A stretch of 64,000 nt of DNA, from the NCBI RefSeq assembly GCF_014640295.1, contig NZ_BMGR01000006.1, positions 186,001 to 250,000 on the forward strand, given 5' to 3'. Positions 47,077 through 55,741 of this stretch are shown in pieces. A program made the translations under genes and the position numbers. How positions within the stretch are numbered: position 1 is the first letter of the stretch; every line of letters begins with the position of its first letter. Under the pieces are notes generated by a model. That model was not told where the DNA came from. It saw only the letters and a list, made by a program, of their open reading frames with translations, and did no database searches. Source of the DNA: Paenibacillus abyssi (GTDB taxonomy: Bacteria; Bacillota; Bacilli; Paenibacillales; Paenibacillaceae).

Positions 47077-47277
47077 TTATCTCAGTTGATCAAGGCCTTG
47101 CTTCAAGCGGCTTACGTCGCCAGCAGCCATCAATGGCTGGTTATTCAGCACGCGCTTTTGACGTCCGGATTTACCGGAAAGCAAGTGGTTTTTGTAAGCT
47201 TTGTAACGTTTTACTTTGCCAGTGCCGGTAATTTTGAAGCGGTCTTTCAGACTGCTATGTGTTTTCATCTTAGGCAT
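47077..47277 (-). CDS. rpmI: 50S ribosomal protein L35
   Basis: The 66-residue protein reads MPKMKTHSSLKDRFKITGTGKVKR, the standard L35 start, and ends in the usual basic region. It lies 46 bases before rplT and 25 bases after infC. Confidence 0.97.
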   Translation of the reverse strand: MPKMKTHSSLKDRFKITGTGKVKRYKAYKNHLLSGKSGRQKRVLNNQPLMAAGDVSRLKQGLDQLR

Positions 47278-47302
47278 TGTGTGTGGTCCTCCTTGGTATC
47301 AA

Positions 47303-47815
47303 TTAGTTAGTTTTGGGAGCGAGAATCATGATCATGCTTCGTCCTTCAAGCTTAGGCGCGCGCTCCATGACGCAAATATCGGCAACCTCTTGAGCCAGAC
47401 GGTCCAAGATCCGTTGTCCGATGGCAGCATGGGCGATTTCCCGGCCGCGGAAACGGACGGAAGCTTTCACCTTGTCGCCTTCGTTCAGAAACTTGACAAC
47501 GTTACGGAACTTCGTCTGATAGTCATGCTCATCGATGTTCGCACGGAACCAAACTTCCTTAAGGTCGACGATCTTTTGATTCTTGCGGGCTTCTTTCTCT
47601 TTCTTCTGCTGCTCGTAACGGAACTTGCCATAATCCATAATCCGGCATACCGGGGGTTTGGCCGTCGGAGCGACATTAACCAAATCCATGTTAAGATCAA
47701 TTGCCATCTGAAGTGCTTCACGAATCGGCGTGATCCCGATTTGTTCACCTTCCGCACCTACCAAGCGTACTTCTCTTGCCCGGATTTCGTCATTGATTTG
47801 ATGTTCCCTACTAAT
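47303..47815 (-). CDS. infC: Translation initiation factor IF-3 with ATT start codon
   Basis: The protein (170 residues) matches IF-3: HQINDEIRAREVRLVG at the start, then DLNMDLVNVAPTAKPPVCRIMDYGKFRYEQQKK, and the C-terminal 30S-binding domain. The start is ATT 47815, preceded by GGAGGTGG and followed by SREHQIND. ATT or other rare starts are typical of infC and let IF-3 limit its own synthesis. No ATG/GTG/TTG gives the N-terminal domain; the first in-frame TTG is 51 bases inside. Confidence 0.93.
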   Translation of the reverse strand: MSREHQINDEIRAREVRLVGAEGEQIGITPIREALQMAIDLNMDLVNVAPTAKPPVCRIMDYGKFRYEQQKKEKEARKNQKIVDLKEVWFRANIDEHDYQTKFRNVVKFLNEGDKVKASVRFRGREIAHAAIGQRILDRLAQEVADICVMERAPKLEGRSMIMILAPKTN

Positions 47816-48065
47816 AACCTTCCACCTCCATAGCGTTATGCTTATGTTCGTTTTTGGTTTGCAGCGCGAAGCGCCGTTTGTTGCAACAAAAAAATGCGGG
47901 CCGACTCGCGGACCCGCATTCCATTACCATTCACCGTTAGCAAGTGACATCGGTTATCCCATGCCGCTTGTTCGATTCATCGCGTAACCAGCCGGCACTA
48001 CCGGGCAGGTGAGAAGCGGGCGCTTCTACTTGTGCTGCAAGTATAAAAACTTTTCAAAAAGTCAC
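47816..48065 (-). promoter_or_regulatory. L20-type leader with attenuator upstream of infC
   Basis: The 250-base leader ends in a strong hairpin (ATGCGGG and CCCGCAT, 47894-47919) followed by seven T on the minus strand, well before infC. This is the layout of the Bacillus infC leader, where L20 binding favours termination. The anti-terminator pairing was not traced base by base. Confidence 0.75.
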
Positions 48066-48071
48066 CAGAAC

Positions 48072-48101
48072 AATATACCATGAATCTATAACACGTGTCA
48101 A
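48072..48101 (-). promoter_or_regulatory. SigA promoter of infC-rpmI-rplT
   Basis: TTGACA (48101-48096) and TATATT (48077-48072) are 18 bases apart, starting the leader near 48065. It sits directly after the glycosyltransferase gene. Confidence 0.75.
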
Positions 48102-48126
48102 CGCATTTACGATAAGCAGCTCAATG

Positions 48127-49368
48127 TTACCCCGCCTGCTTGCTCTGCACTTCCTCTAAACGGATCACACGCGTATGCTCGGTATGGCTCCACTGCTTGT
48201 TGTTCTGCGTGAAAAAGGCATAGAACGTAATCGGCCACCAGGAAAGCAGAAACAGCGGGAAGGTAACCAGCCGGATATAACTCTTCCAATGCACCCGCTC
48301 CATATACATAACAATCGGGAACTGTACGAGTGAGTAAACCACATAGGGAATCATGATCCACAGCGGCACATAGTTATAAATCGACGAGAACAACGGCTCG
48401 CCCGGCAGCGCCAGCGCGGTCCACATCGCAACGGTCACAATGAAACCGAACAGGAACGTATAAGCATTGAATACATAGAAGGCCGCATCGATCTTAGCCG
48501 CTTTCCGCTCCTTGATCCCCTGCCACAGCAGCGGGAAGAAATATTTCCGGGCGACGTCGAAGTGCCCTTGCATCCACCGCAAACGCTGTCTGGCCGAAGC
48601 TTTGAACGTAATCGGCTTTTCATCGTAAACACGGGCGTCATAATTAAATTTAGGGTAAATATTTCGCATAATACAGCGGACAGTAAACTCCAAATCCTCA
48701 ACGAGGCTTGTTGCGCCCCATCCCATCTCTTTGAGCAGTTTCGTCTCGAAGCACATGCCTGTTCCGCCCAGGAAGTTTGAAAAGCCCAGATTGGTGCGCG
48801 GAACCTGCCACAGACGGTTACAGAACCAATAGTTGATTCCGTTCGCTGCGCTGACCCACGAATCATGCGGGTTCTTTGTGTCCAGATAACCTTGAATGAC
48901 GCGCTCGCCATTGCAGAGGTCATCGTTCATGTACTGCAGGAAATCAGTGCTGACAAGGTTGTCGGCATCGAACATCACGACGGCATCGTATGATTTCGGA
49001 AGCTTCCACAGCTCTTCGAGCATCCATTCAATCGCGAAACCTTTGCCGCGCTCATTGGCATTCTGGCGGACATAAGCATACACGCCATCATAGCTGCGGG
49101 CGATATCGGCCGTACGGTCTGTACAGTTATCGCAAATCACAAAGATGTCATACATGTGGCGAGGATATTTCATTTTCTGTAAATTCTCGATTAGCGCCCC
49201 CACGACCTGCTCTTCATTGTGCGCTGCGATCAGTACCGCAAATGACTTTTGCGGCGCATGCACTGGACCGTGTTTTTTCCGGCGCCAGCCATAAAACGTT
49301 AAAAACATTTGATACGCACTAAACAACGCGATAAATAACTGAAGACAGACTAAGACCGTGTTTAACAT
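48127..49368 (-). CDS. Membrane glycosyltransferase family 2
   Basis: The 413-residue protein has one N-terminal helix and a GT-A domain: AHNEEQVVG, DNCTDRT, the metal-binding VMFDADN, LVEDLEF and the processive-type QRLRWMQGH. Three or four C-terminal helices (about 300-390) complete it. This is the architecture of cellulose/hyaluronan synthase-like enzymes that build and export a polysaccharide. No partner genes (PilZ, deacetylase) are adjacent, so the product is unknown. AAGGGGG precedes the ATG. Confidence 0.88.
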   Translation of the reverse strand: MLNTVLVCLQLFIALFSAYQMFLTFYGWRRKKHGPVHAPQKSFAVLIAAHNEEQVVGALIENLQKMKYPRHMYDIFVICDNCTDRTADIARSYDGVYAYVRQNANERGKGFAIEWMLEELWKLPKSYDAVVMFDADNLVSTDFLQYMNDDLCNGERVIQGYLDTKNPHDSWVSAANGINYWFCNRLWQVPRTNLGFSNFLGGTGMCFETKLLKEMGWGATSLVEDLEFTVRCIMRNIYPKFNYDARVYDEKPITFKASARQRLRWMQGHFDVARKYFFPLLWQGIKERKAAKIDAAFYVFNAYTFLFGFIVTVAMWTALALPGEPLFSSIYNYVPLWIMIPYVVYSLVQFPIVMYMERVHWKSYIRLVTFPLFLLSWWPITFYAFFTQNNKQWSHTEHTRVIRLEEVQSKQAG

Positions 49369-49966
49369 ATTCAGTATTGCCCCCTTGCGACCCCAATTTT
49401 TAATTTTTTTTATTCTCTCTCTGTAATCTGTGTCTTGCTTCTGTTTGTTTTCTTTTCCTTGCTTTTGCTTACTTTCCGTTTTCTACAGTTTTTCTCTCTC
49501 ATTTCTTTTCATGCGGGTAGGTGCTTTCTGCTTCTGCTCAGCAATCCTGATTTTGCTCGCTTTTTACCTATTTGTCAAAACTTGAATTTCAGCCAATTAA
49601 GGCAGAAGCGGCTAGAATGTGACCATATTGGAAAGCTAACACCATCCAGCAATGCATTTGGACCACTTTGTTCTTATTTTCATCCAATTGCGGCCTTTTT
49701 AATTCCTCCGACCTTATAAACGACTCTATTCGAGTAAAGGTTACAGCCCGCCATTAACCAATTTGTTAAAAATATCGCAGTGTTTCCCCATAAAATCCTT
49801 AAATTTTTCTAATCCGTTCTAATAAAATGATTCCGTAAGCGCCTTCCATAAACATAATTCCCATTCACTGCAATTATAAAACGATAGGTTCCAATCAAAG
49901 TGATTGTGGTATGATGATAAATAGAGGATTAACGAAACAACTTCGGGTGCTACTGTGGAGGTGACC
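49369..49966. other. Long pyrimidine-rich intergenic region
   Basis: About 600 bases separate two divergent genes. The plus strand is strikingly rich in T and C up to 49560, then AT-rich. TATGAT near 49911-49916 may be the -10 of the PAP2 gene. No RNA gene or riboswitch was recognised. Confidence 0.4.
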
Positions 49967-50551
49967 ATGAACAAACCTATTGAAGAAACCATCATGGGGC
50001 GAATTCGAACTTGGTTTCAAATCGGAGAAAAGCGAATGCTGCTGTGGGCAAACCGCAGACCTATAAACATGGCGTTAAACAAGTGGCTTAGCAGGTGGCT
50101 GGGCACCATCACGCATATGGGAGGGGCAACCTTCACCTTGGTGACAGCGCTGTTAATCGGCTTATTAGCGCCATATCCGTGGAGCACTGCAGGCTGGCAG
50201 AGCTTAACTGCCGTTGCCGTCAGCCATATTCCGGTTGCGATTGTCAAATGGAAATTCAAACGGCTTCGTCCTTATCAGGCGCTTGAGAACTTGAATATCG
50301 GCAAGCGGCCGTTGGGTGATCCGTCCTTTCCATCCGGGCATACAACGGCCGTCTTCGCCTGGGTGATCCCGCTGATCATGGCAGAAGCGGCATTGCTGCC
50401 GCTTCTGCTTCCGATCGCACTACTTATTGGCTTGTCCGTCGCGTGGTCCAGAATGTATCTGGGCCTGCATTATCCTTCCGATGTTGCCGTGGGAGGCGCG
50501 ATCGGTTCATTAACCGCACTGCTCGTTTCCGCTTGGTGGTGGTCTGCGTGA
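49967..50551 (+). CDS. PAP2-family membrane phosphatase
   Basis: The 194-residue protein has several membrane helices and the three PAP2 motifs: KFKRLRPY, PSFPSGHTT and SRMYLGLHYPSDV. Such enzymes dephosphorylate undecaprenyl pyrophosphate or lipid phosphates at the outer membrane face. ATG 49967 follows GGAGGTGACC. Its 3' end overlaps the convergent trmB gene by 82 bases. Confidence 0.88.
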   Translation: MNKPIEETIMGRIRTWFQIGEKRMLLWANRRPINMALNKWLSRWLGTITHMGGATFTLVTALLIGLLAPYPWSTAGWQSLTAVAVSHIPVAIVKWKFKRLRPYQALENLNIGKRPLGDPSFPSGHTTAVFAWVIPLIMAEAALLPLLLPIALLIGLSVAWSRMYLGLHYPSDVAVGGAIGSLTALLVSAWWWSA

Positions 50552-51252
50552 GCCGCCTGGATCCACTCGCGGTAGCGGCGCAGCGTGGCTTCACCAATAA
50601 CCGCCTCTAGACGGTAAATATTTTGACCCTTCTCGACGAATTTGCTCTCGTATTCGGTCAGCACGAGATCCTCTCGCAAGCCGTCCTTGTGAAGATCCAG
50701 CGAGATGTTGCGCAGCTGCAGCGCCATCTCCGCAAAGCTGTTAAGGGAAAACTCAAATAACGACGTCGAATCCGTCTTGAAATGAATTTCGCCATGCTCG
50801 TTCAGCAGCTCACAGTATTTCGCGAGAAAACGCGGATGCGTGAGCCTGCGGCGGGCATGTTTGCTTTTAGGCCATGGATCGCTGAAATTCAAGTAAATCC
50901 GCTCAATCTCACCGGGCTCAAACATCGCTTCAATCCCCTCGATATTCGCGCGCAGCAGCGCCAAATTCGGCGGACGGTCTTCCCCGCGCTCCTCCCAAAC
51001 CGCTCTAGCCTTCTCGCTTGCACGGCGGATCAGCTCATCGTACATATCAACGCCAATAAAATTAATATCCGGATAGCGGCCGCTCATCTGGCTGATGAAA
51101 CGTCCCTTCCCCATGCCCAATTCGACATGAATCGGTTTGTCATTGCCGAAAAATGTATGCCAACGTCCCTTGTGCGTCTCCGCTTCGAGCACGACAAGCT
51201 CCGGCTGTGCCTCCAAGCTTTCACGGATCCCTTTTCTTCCTCTTAAGCGCAT
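50470..51252 (-). CDS. trmB: tRNA (guanine-N7-)-methyltransferase
   Basis: The 260-residue enzyme has the SAM-binding VELGMGKGRFISQM, FIGVDMYDELI, and the TrmB signature NFSDPWPKSKHARRRLT. It methylates G46 of tRNA. A tail of about 35 residues after the usual end (HADHHQAETSS onward) is extra and lies in the overlap with the PAP2 gene. ATG 51252 follows GGAGGACG. Confidence 0.94.
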   Translation of the reverse strand: MRLRGRKGIRESLEAQPELVVLEAETHKGRWHTFFGNDKPIHVELGMGKGRFISQMSGRYPDINFIGVDMYDELIRRASEKARAVWEERGEDRPPNLALLRANIEGIEAMFEPGEIERIYLNFSDPWPKSKHARRRLTHPRFLAKYCELLNEHGEIHFKTDSTSLFEFSLNSFAEMALQLRNISLDLHKDGLREDLVLTEYESKFVEKGQNIYRLEAVIGEATLRRYREWIQAAHADHHQAETSSAVNEPIAPPTATSEG

Positions 51253-51474
51253 AACATCGTCCTCCAAATAAAATTAAACTAGACTTATTGTGACGAAGAA
51301 AGACCGGAAAGTAAAGCCCCATCCCGCCTCTTTTGCCTTAAAGGATGAATTTTGCATCGGCGCTTTTATACAAAACGCGATTTAATCCAATTGCATGAGT
51401 TTTACAACCGGCTCGTTAAGCAGCAGCTCGAGCAGGAGGTGTTCGCCAGCCCCCATGCCGGGCATAAAAAAAAA

Positions 51475-51504
51475 AGCAGCCGGAGCAAGATGCTCCAGGC
51501 TGCT
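51475..51504 (-). terminator. Terminator of the small gene at 51517
   Basis: AGCAGCCGGAGCA pairs with TGCTCCAGGCTGCT (one bulge), followed by ten T on the minus strand. Confidence 0.92.
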
Positions 51505-51516
51505 TACGTATCTTAG

Positions 51517-51726
51517 TTAACTCAACATATCATACGGAATCGTATCCTTGCGTGTCGACTCGATATGATACGTTTCCTCAAGCACTTCATTTAATTTCTT
51601 GCGCGCCGCTACCTCAAGACTGTGGTTGCCATGGAAACGAACGCCTGCAAGCGCCATCAATTCTTTGACTGTTAATTGGACGGTTACTTTCTCATCGCCT
51701 TGTGGAATTTTGACCATTGTATTCAT
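51517..51726 (-). CDS. Small conserved-looking protein, function unknown
   Basis: The 69-residue protein reads MNTMVKIPQGDEKVTVQLTVKEL and ends KDTIPYDMLS. It is soluble and mixed alpha/beta by eye, with no known motif. It has its own strong terminator and a GAGGTGATGAGGA ribosome site. The start could be ATG 51726 or ATG 51717. Confidence 0.6.
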   Translation of the reverse strand: MNTMVKIPQGDEKVTVQLTVKELMALAGVRFHGNHSLEVAARKKLNEVLEETYHIESTRKDTIPYDMLS

Positions 51727-52079
51727 TCCTCATCACCTCGTAAATTTTATTCACAGTATTCCCAGAAAATCAACCTGCTATGACGAGTGGAACGAGTTAG
51801 TGGAAAGCTGCTTATTCCTTGATTTGTCGCACTTTTAATATAACATATCATGTAAGGTACAGCAAGCCTAAAATCAAATTTTCAATAAAATAATTTCCAA
51901 CAATAAAATACATGTAACCGCTTTAATATTGATTACCCAAAATCACTGATCGATAAGCGCCATATCCAGGCAAAGACGCCTATATGACTGGCAGAAGGTA
52001 TCCATTTCAGTTACAATAGGAAGGATCGATTCGCTAGGAGGAATCTGGCACATCAGAGAAATAAAAGGAGTATCCTTTC

Positions 52080-53042
52080 ATGGCAAGCTTACATTCTACC
52101 GCCGTTCATCCCCCGCTTCAATGGGGAGAGAAACGGTTTCATACCTGGAATTACGAAATGCGGCAGCAATTTGGGGACAAGGTATTCAAGGTTATGCTTG
52201 ATGCCGGGTTCACCTGCCCGAACCGTGACGGCTCCATCGCCACAGGCGGCTGCACCTTCTGCAGTGCGAGAGGCTCCGGCGATTTTGCCGGAAGCCGCAG
52301 GGACGACTTGGTCACCCAGTTCAATAAAATACGCGACCTGCAGCATCAAAAATGGCCAAATGCCCGATATATCGGCTACTTTCAAGCCTACACCAACACC
52401 TATGCACCCGTGGAAGAGCTGCGGGAATATTATGAGGTCATTTTGCAGCAGCCTGGCGTTGTCGGCCTTTCGATCGCCACTCGCCCGGACTGTTTGCCGG
52501 ATGACGTAATCGATTATCTCGCCGAGCTCAACGAACGCACTTATCTATGGGTGGAAATGGGATTGCAGACGATTCATGAGTCGACCTCCACGCTGATTAA
52601 CCGGGCACATGATACGCAATGCTACCTCGAGGCCGTCGCGAAGCTGCGGGCGCGTGGGATCCGCGTATGCGCCCACATCATTTACGGGCTTCCGCAGGAA
52701 ACTCATGACATGATGATGGACACCGGACGCGCAGTGGCTCAGATGGATGTGCAGGGGATTAAGATCCATCTGCTTCACCTCATGCGCAAAACCCCGATGG
52801 TCAAGCAGTATGAAGCGGGATTGCTGCGCTTCCTGGAGCGGGATGAGTATGTCAAGCTCATCGTCGATACGCTGGAGCTGCTGCCGCCGGAGATGATTGT
52901 CCATCGGCTCACAGGCGATGCGCCGCGCGACCTGTTGATCGGCCCAATGTGGAGCCTCAAAAAGTGGGAAGTCCTCAATGCCATCGACAATGAGCTGAAG
53001 CAGCGCAACACGTGGCAAGGCCGGTTATGGGAGCTGACTTAA
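52080..53042 (+). CDS. mnmL: Radical SAM protein MnmL (YtqA)
   Basis: The 320-residue protein (TIGR01212 type) has a radical SAM cluster written CPNRDGSIATGGCTFC, where the Cys residues are spaced more widely than in CxxxCxxC. It also has YFQAYTNTYAP and HIIYGLPQETHDMMM. The B. subtilis orthologue acts with MnmM in making mnm5-type wobble uridines in tRNA. It is 1 base before mnmM, so the two are co-expressed. Confidence 0.88.
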   Translation: MASLHSTAVHPPLQWGEKRFHTWNYEMRQQFGDKVFKVMLDAGFTCPNRDGSIATGGCTFCSARGSGDFAGSRRDDLVTQFNKIRDLQHQKWPNARYIGYFQAYTNTYAPVEELREYYEVILQQPGVVGLSIATRPDCLPDDVIDYLAELNERTYLWVEMGLQTIHESTSTLINRAHDTQCYLEAVAKLRARGIRVCAHIIYGLPQETHDMMMDTGRAVAQMDVQGIKIHLLHLMRKTPMVKQYEAGLLRFLERDEYVKLIVDTLELLPPEMIVHRLTGDAPRDLLIGPMWSLKKWEVLNAIDNELKQRNTWQGRLWELT

Positions 53043-53043
53043 A

Positions 53044-53649
53044 ATGGGGCTGTTATCCGTGCTTAGCCTGGCGCACCGTTGGGTCTCCGAGCGCGTGTCC
53101 ACCGGCGACATCGTCATCGACGCCACAGCCGGCAACGGTGTAGATACGCTATTTCTTGCTGAGGCTGTCGGTCCGAGGGGAACCGTCTATGCCTTTGACA
53201 TTCAAGCTCAAGCCATCGCCAACACCCGCCACAGGCTTGAAACCGTATTGGGCCCCAAAGGTACGCTGCCTCACCTTAATCTGCTGCAGCAAAGCCATGA
53301 TACTTTGCTGCAGGTCCTTCCCCCTGAACAACATGGGAAGGTCGCTGCGGTTCTGTTCAACTTAGGTTATTTGCCTGATCCGGCTGCCGACCACAGCCTG
53401 ATCACCAAACCGGATACGACGCTGGAAGCGCTGCACGCCGCACTCGCACTGCTGCGACCGGGCGGCATACTTACGATCGTCGTCTATCCCGGCCATCCGG
53501 GCGGAGATGAAGAGGCCGACGCTGTCGATAGCTGGGCCTCCTCGCTTCCTTCGGCCATCGCGCAAGCTGCGGTGTACCGAATGATGCAAAAGCCGCAAGC
53601 GCCTTATTTAATTGCGGTCGAGAAGAGAAAACAATCCAAAACAAATTGA
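53044..53649 (+). CDS. mnmM: tRNA wobble-uridine methyltransferase MnmM (YtqB)
   Basis: The 201-residue SAM methyltransferase has DATAGNGVDTLFLAEAVG, YAFDIQ and the family motif FNLGYLPDP. In B. subtilis MnmM adds the final methyl in mnm5s2U formation, replacing the MnmC methylase of enterics. Its start lies 1 base after the mnmL stop. Confidence 0.9.
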   Translation: MGLLSVLSLAHRWVSERVSTGDIVIDATAGNGVDTLFLAEAVGPRGTVYAFDIQAQAIANTRHRLETVLGPKGTLPHLNLLQQSHDTLLQVLPPEQHGKVAAVLFNLGYLPDPAADHSLITKPDTTLEALHAALALLRPGGILTIVVYPGHPGGDEEADAVDSWASSLPSAIAQAAVYRMMQKPQAPYLIAVEKRKQSKTN

Positions 53650-53665
53650 TCTGGAGGGATTTGAC

Positions 53666-54058
53666 ATGGCAATCACAAAAATCGAACACGTTGGTGTAAT
53701 GGTAAAGGATCTCGACGCTTCCATTGAATTCTACACAAAAGTGCTTGGTATGCAGCATCTGGGGACAATGTTACATACCAATGGTGTAATCCGTCTTGGC
53801 TTCCTGGCCTTTCCGGGCGCTTCGGAAACACAGATCGAATTGGTAGAGGGATATAATCCGGATCTTCCGGCAGAAGGCAAAGTGCATCATATGGCATTTA
53901 CGGTGGATGACGTGCATGCCGAAGTGGAGCGGATCAAATCACTGAACATACCTTTGCGCGATACGGAGATCACTACGCTTCCAAACGGCGCGCAATATTT
54001 CTTCTTTTACGGTCCCGACGGAGAGCTGCTTGAGCTGTTTCAACCCGTAAAATCCTAA
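53666..54058 (+). CDS. VOC-family (glyoxalase-like) protein
   Basis: The 130-residue protein has two beta-alpha-beta-beta-beta units with metal ligands in IEHVGVMVKDL, IELVEG, KVHHMAF and GELLELFQP. It resembles methylmalonyl-CoA epimerase or lactoylglutathione lyase-like proteins; which one is not decided here. ATG 53666 follows GGAGGGATTTGAC. Confidence 0.85.
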   Translation: MAITKIEHVGVMVKDLDASIEFYTKVLGMQHLGTMLHTNGVIRLGFLAFPGASETQIELVEGYNPDLPAEGKVHHMAFTVDDVHAEVERIKSLNIPLRDTEITTLPNGAQYFFFYGPDGELLELFQPVKS

Positions 54059-54116
54059 ATCTGATACATCATGTCTAATACATATATAGAATAGAAAATG
54101 ATGAGGAGCGAGAAAC

Positions 54117-55088
54117 ATGTCTGCAGCACCATATCCTTTACAGTTCAAACCGGAAATGAAAGAACGTATTTGGGGCGGAAGAGCGCTCGAACAATTCGGC
54201 TTGGCACTGCCCGAGGGTTCGATCGGCGAAGGCTGGATGATCGGCGATCATCCAAACGGCACGACAAAAGTCATTAACGGGGAACTGGCTGGAAAAGGCC
54301 TCGACGAGATTCGTGAATTATACGGCGCTGAATTGTTCGGCAGCAAAGGGTTCTCCGCAAAAACCGGCCGCTTCCCGCTGCTCATCAAGCTCCTCGATTG
54401 CAATGATGATTTATCCGTTCAAGTGCATCCTACTGACAGCTACGAGAAGCTGCCTGCAGGAGAGCTTGGCAAGACGGAAATGTGGTATATTCTCGATGCC
54501 AAGCCCGATGCCAAAATCATCTACGGACTGCGTGAAGGGGTCGATCACAGCGAGCTTGAAGCCGCGATAAACGAAGGTCGAATTATGGAATGCCTGCAGG
54601 AGGTTCCGGTAAAAGCCGGTGACGCCTTTTATATTCCAGCGGGGACAGTTCATGCTCTGTGCGCTGGCGTTGTCGTCGCAGAAATTCAGCAGAACTCCGA
54701 TACGACCTATCGGTTATACGATTACAACCGTCCTGGCCTGGACGGCCAGCTTCGCGAGCTGCATGTCGAGGATTCGCTTAATGTCATTGCCTATGAAGGC
54801 GCAGGCGCCTCCCGCATGGAGACCGGCGGCATATCCGCCGGAGAATGGCTTGAAATTGCCCGCTCGCCTTATTTTATTGTTGAAAAAGGTATTGTCGACG
54901 GGCCTTGGTCATTATCGACACCGCAAGACAGCTTCGTCATTTTAGTCATTGCGTCTGGAGAAGGCGCAGTGAAGTGGCAAAACGGCTCACAAACCATCAA
55001 AGCCGGCGAATGTTTCCTTCTGCCGGCCAGCTTAGGCGAATACGAGCTTGACGGACAGCTTACCGTTCTGCGCAGCCAACTGCCTTAA
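54117..55088 (+). CDS. manA: Mannose-6-phosphate isomerase, class I
   Basis: The 323-residue protein carries the zinc-site motifs LSVQVHPTD, GKTEMWY and FYIPAGTVHAL, and QNSDTTYRLYDYNR. It interconverts mannose 6-phosphate and fructose 6-phosphate. The short length fits the Bacillus ManA/YvyI form. ATG 54117 follows GAGGAGCGAGAAAC. Confidence 0.94.
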   Translation: MSAAPYPLQFKPEMKERIWGGRALEQFGLALPEGSIGEGWMIGDHPNGTTKVINGELAGKGLDEIRELYGAELFGSKGFSAKTGRFPLLIKLLDCNDDLSVQVHPTDSYEKLPAGELGKTEMWYILDAKPDAKIIYGLREGVDHSELEAAINEGRIMECLQEVPVKAGDAFYIPAGTVHALCAGVVVAEIQQNSDTTYRLYDYNRPGLDGQLRELHVEDSLNVIAYEGAGASRMETGGISAGEWLEIARSPYFIVEKGIVDGPWSLSTPQDSFVILVIASGEGAVKWQNGSQTIKAGECFLLPASLGEYELDGQLTVLRSQLP

Positions 55089-55096
55089 TATTGTAC

Positions 55097-55138
55097 AAAA
55101 CGCCATGCGAAAGGGTTTCCCCTCTCACATGGCGTTTT
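55097..55138. terminator. Bidirectional terminator between manA and the DUF2062 gene
   Basis: AAAACGCCATG pairs with CATGGCGTTTT, giving A/T runs for both convergent genes. The stop codon of the DUF2062 gene touches the right arm. Confidence 0.85.
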
Positions 55139-55661
55139 ATTTCCTTACGCGCTGGCGTTTCACAGTCCGCTTGCCTCGAATCAATCGCAGAATATCCAGC
55201 CTGTACCGCGTAATTAATATCCTAACGATCAGATACCCGATAATTGTCAGTACTATACTATTGAGAACAGCGCCCCACAGGAAATCGATGCCGGCCTGCC
55301 CCCATGCATTGATCTGCTCTGCCGGCTCTTCATACTCGTCCGGCCAGATTTCCTCCAGCTTCAAATGGTCTCCGATCTCCTCCGTTTCTCCGGACATCAA
55401 CCCTCTGAGCAAAATACCGGCCTTATAATTCAGGAAGAACAGCATAGGCCATAGAAACGAACCGATCGAAGCGGCGATAACCGAAGCAAGTATATTCCCC
55501 CGAACAAACTTAGCCAGAGCAACCGATAAAGCAAGCCCTACGCCAAAGGTAGGGTACCAGCAGGGAAAGAAGCCGATCACGAAGCCAAGTGATATTTGAT
55601 GCGCGCTTTTATTTTGGCGGAAAAGCAAAATAAGGTTATATCGCAGCCTGCGTAAAATCAC
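55137..55661 (-). CDS. DUF2062 membrane protein
   Basis: The 174-residue protein has the DUF2062 pattern: basic start (LRRLRYNLILLFRQNKS), then IGFFPCWYPTFGVG, a second helix pair and a last helix near residue 135-155. Its role is unknown. It appears to start with GTG 55661, with only a weak ribosome site. Confidence 0.78.
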   Translation of the reverse strand: MILRRLRYNLILLFRQNKSAHQISLGFVIGFFPCWYPTFGVGLALSVALAKFVRGNILASVIAASIGSFLWPMLFFLNYKAGILLRGLMSGETEEIGDHLKLEEIWPDEYEEPAEQINAWGQAGIDFLWGAVLNSIVLTIIGYLIVRILITRYRLDILRLIRGKRTVKRQRVRK

Positions 55662-55741
55662 TCGGATAGAAATCGCTCCCCATTCCTCTTAGATTCATCT
55701 TGAAAATGTTAGGCTGCCCTGCAAGCGGGCTTATCTACTTG

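Noticed and set aside
49369-49966. Riboswitch (c-di-GMP or other) in the long gap before the PAP2 gene
   Set aside because: No conserved riboswitch core was found; only pyrimidine-rich sequence and a possible -10.
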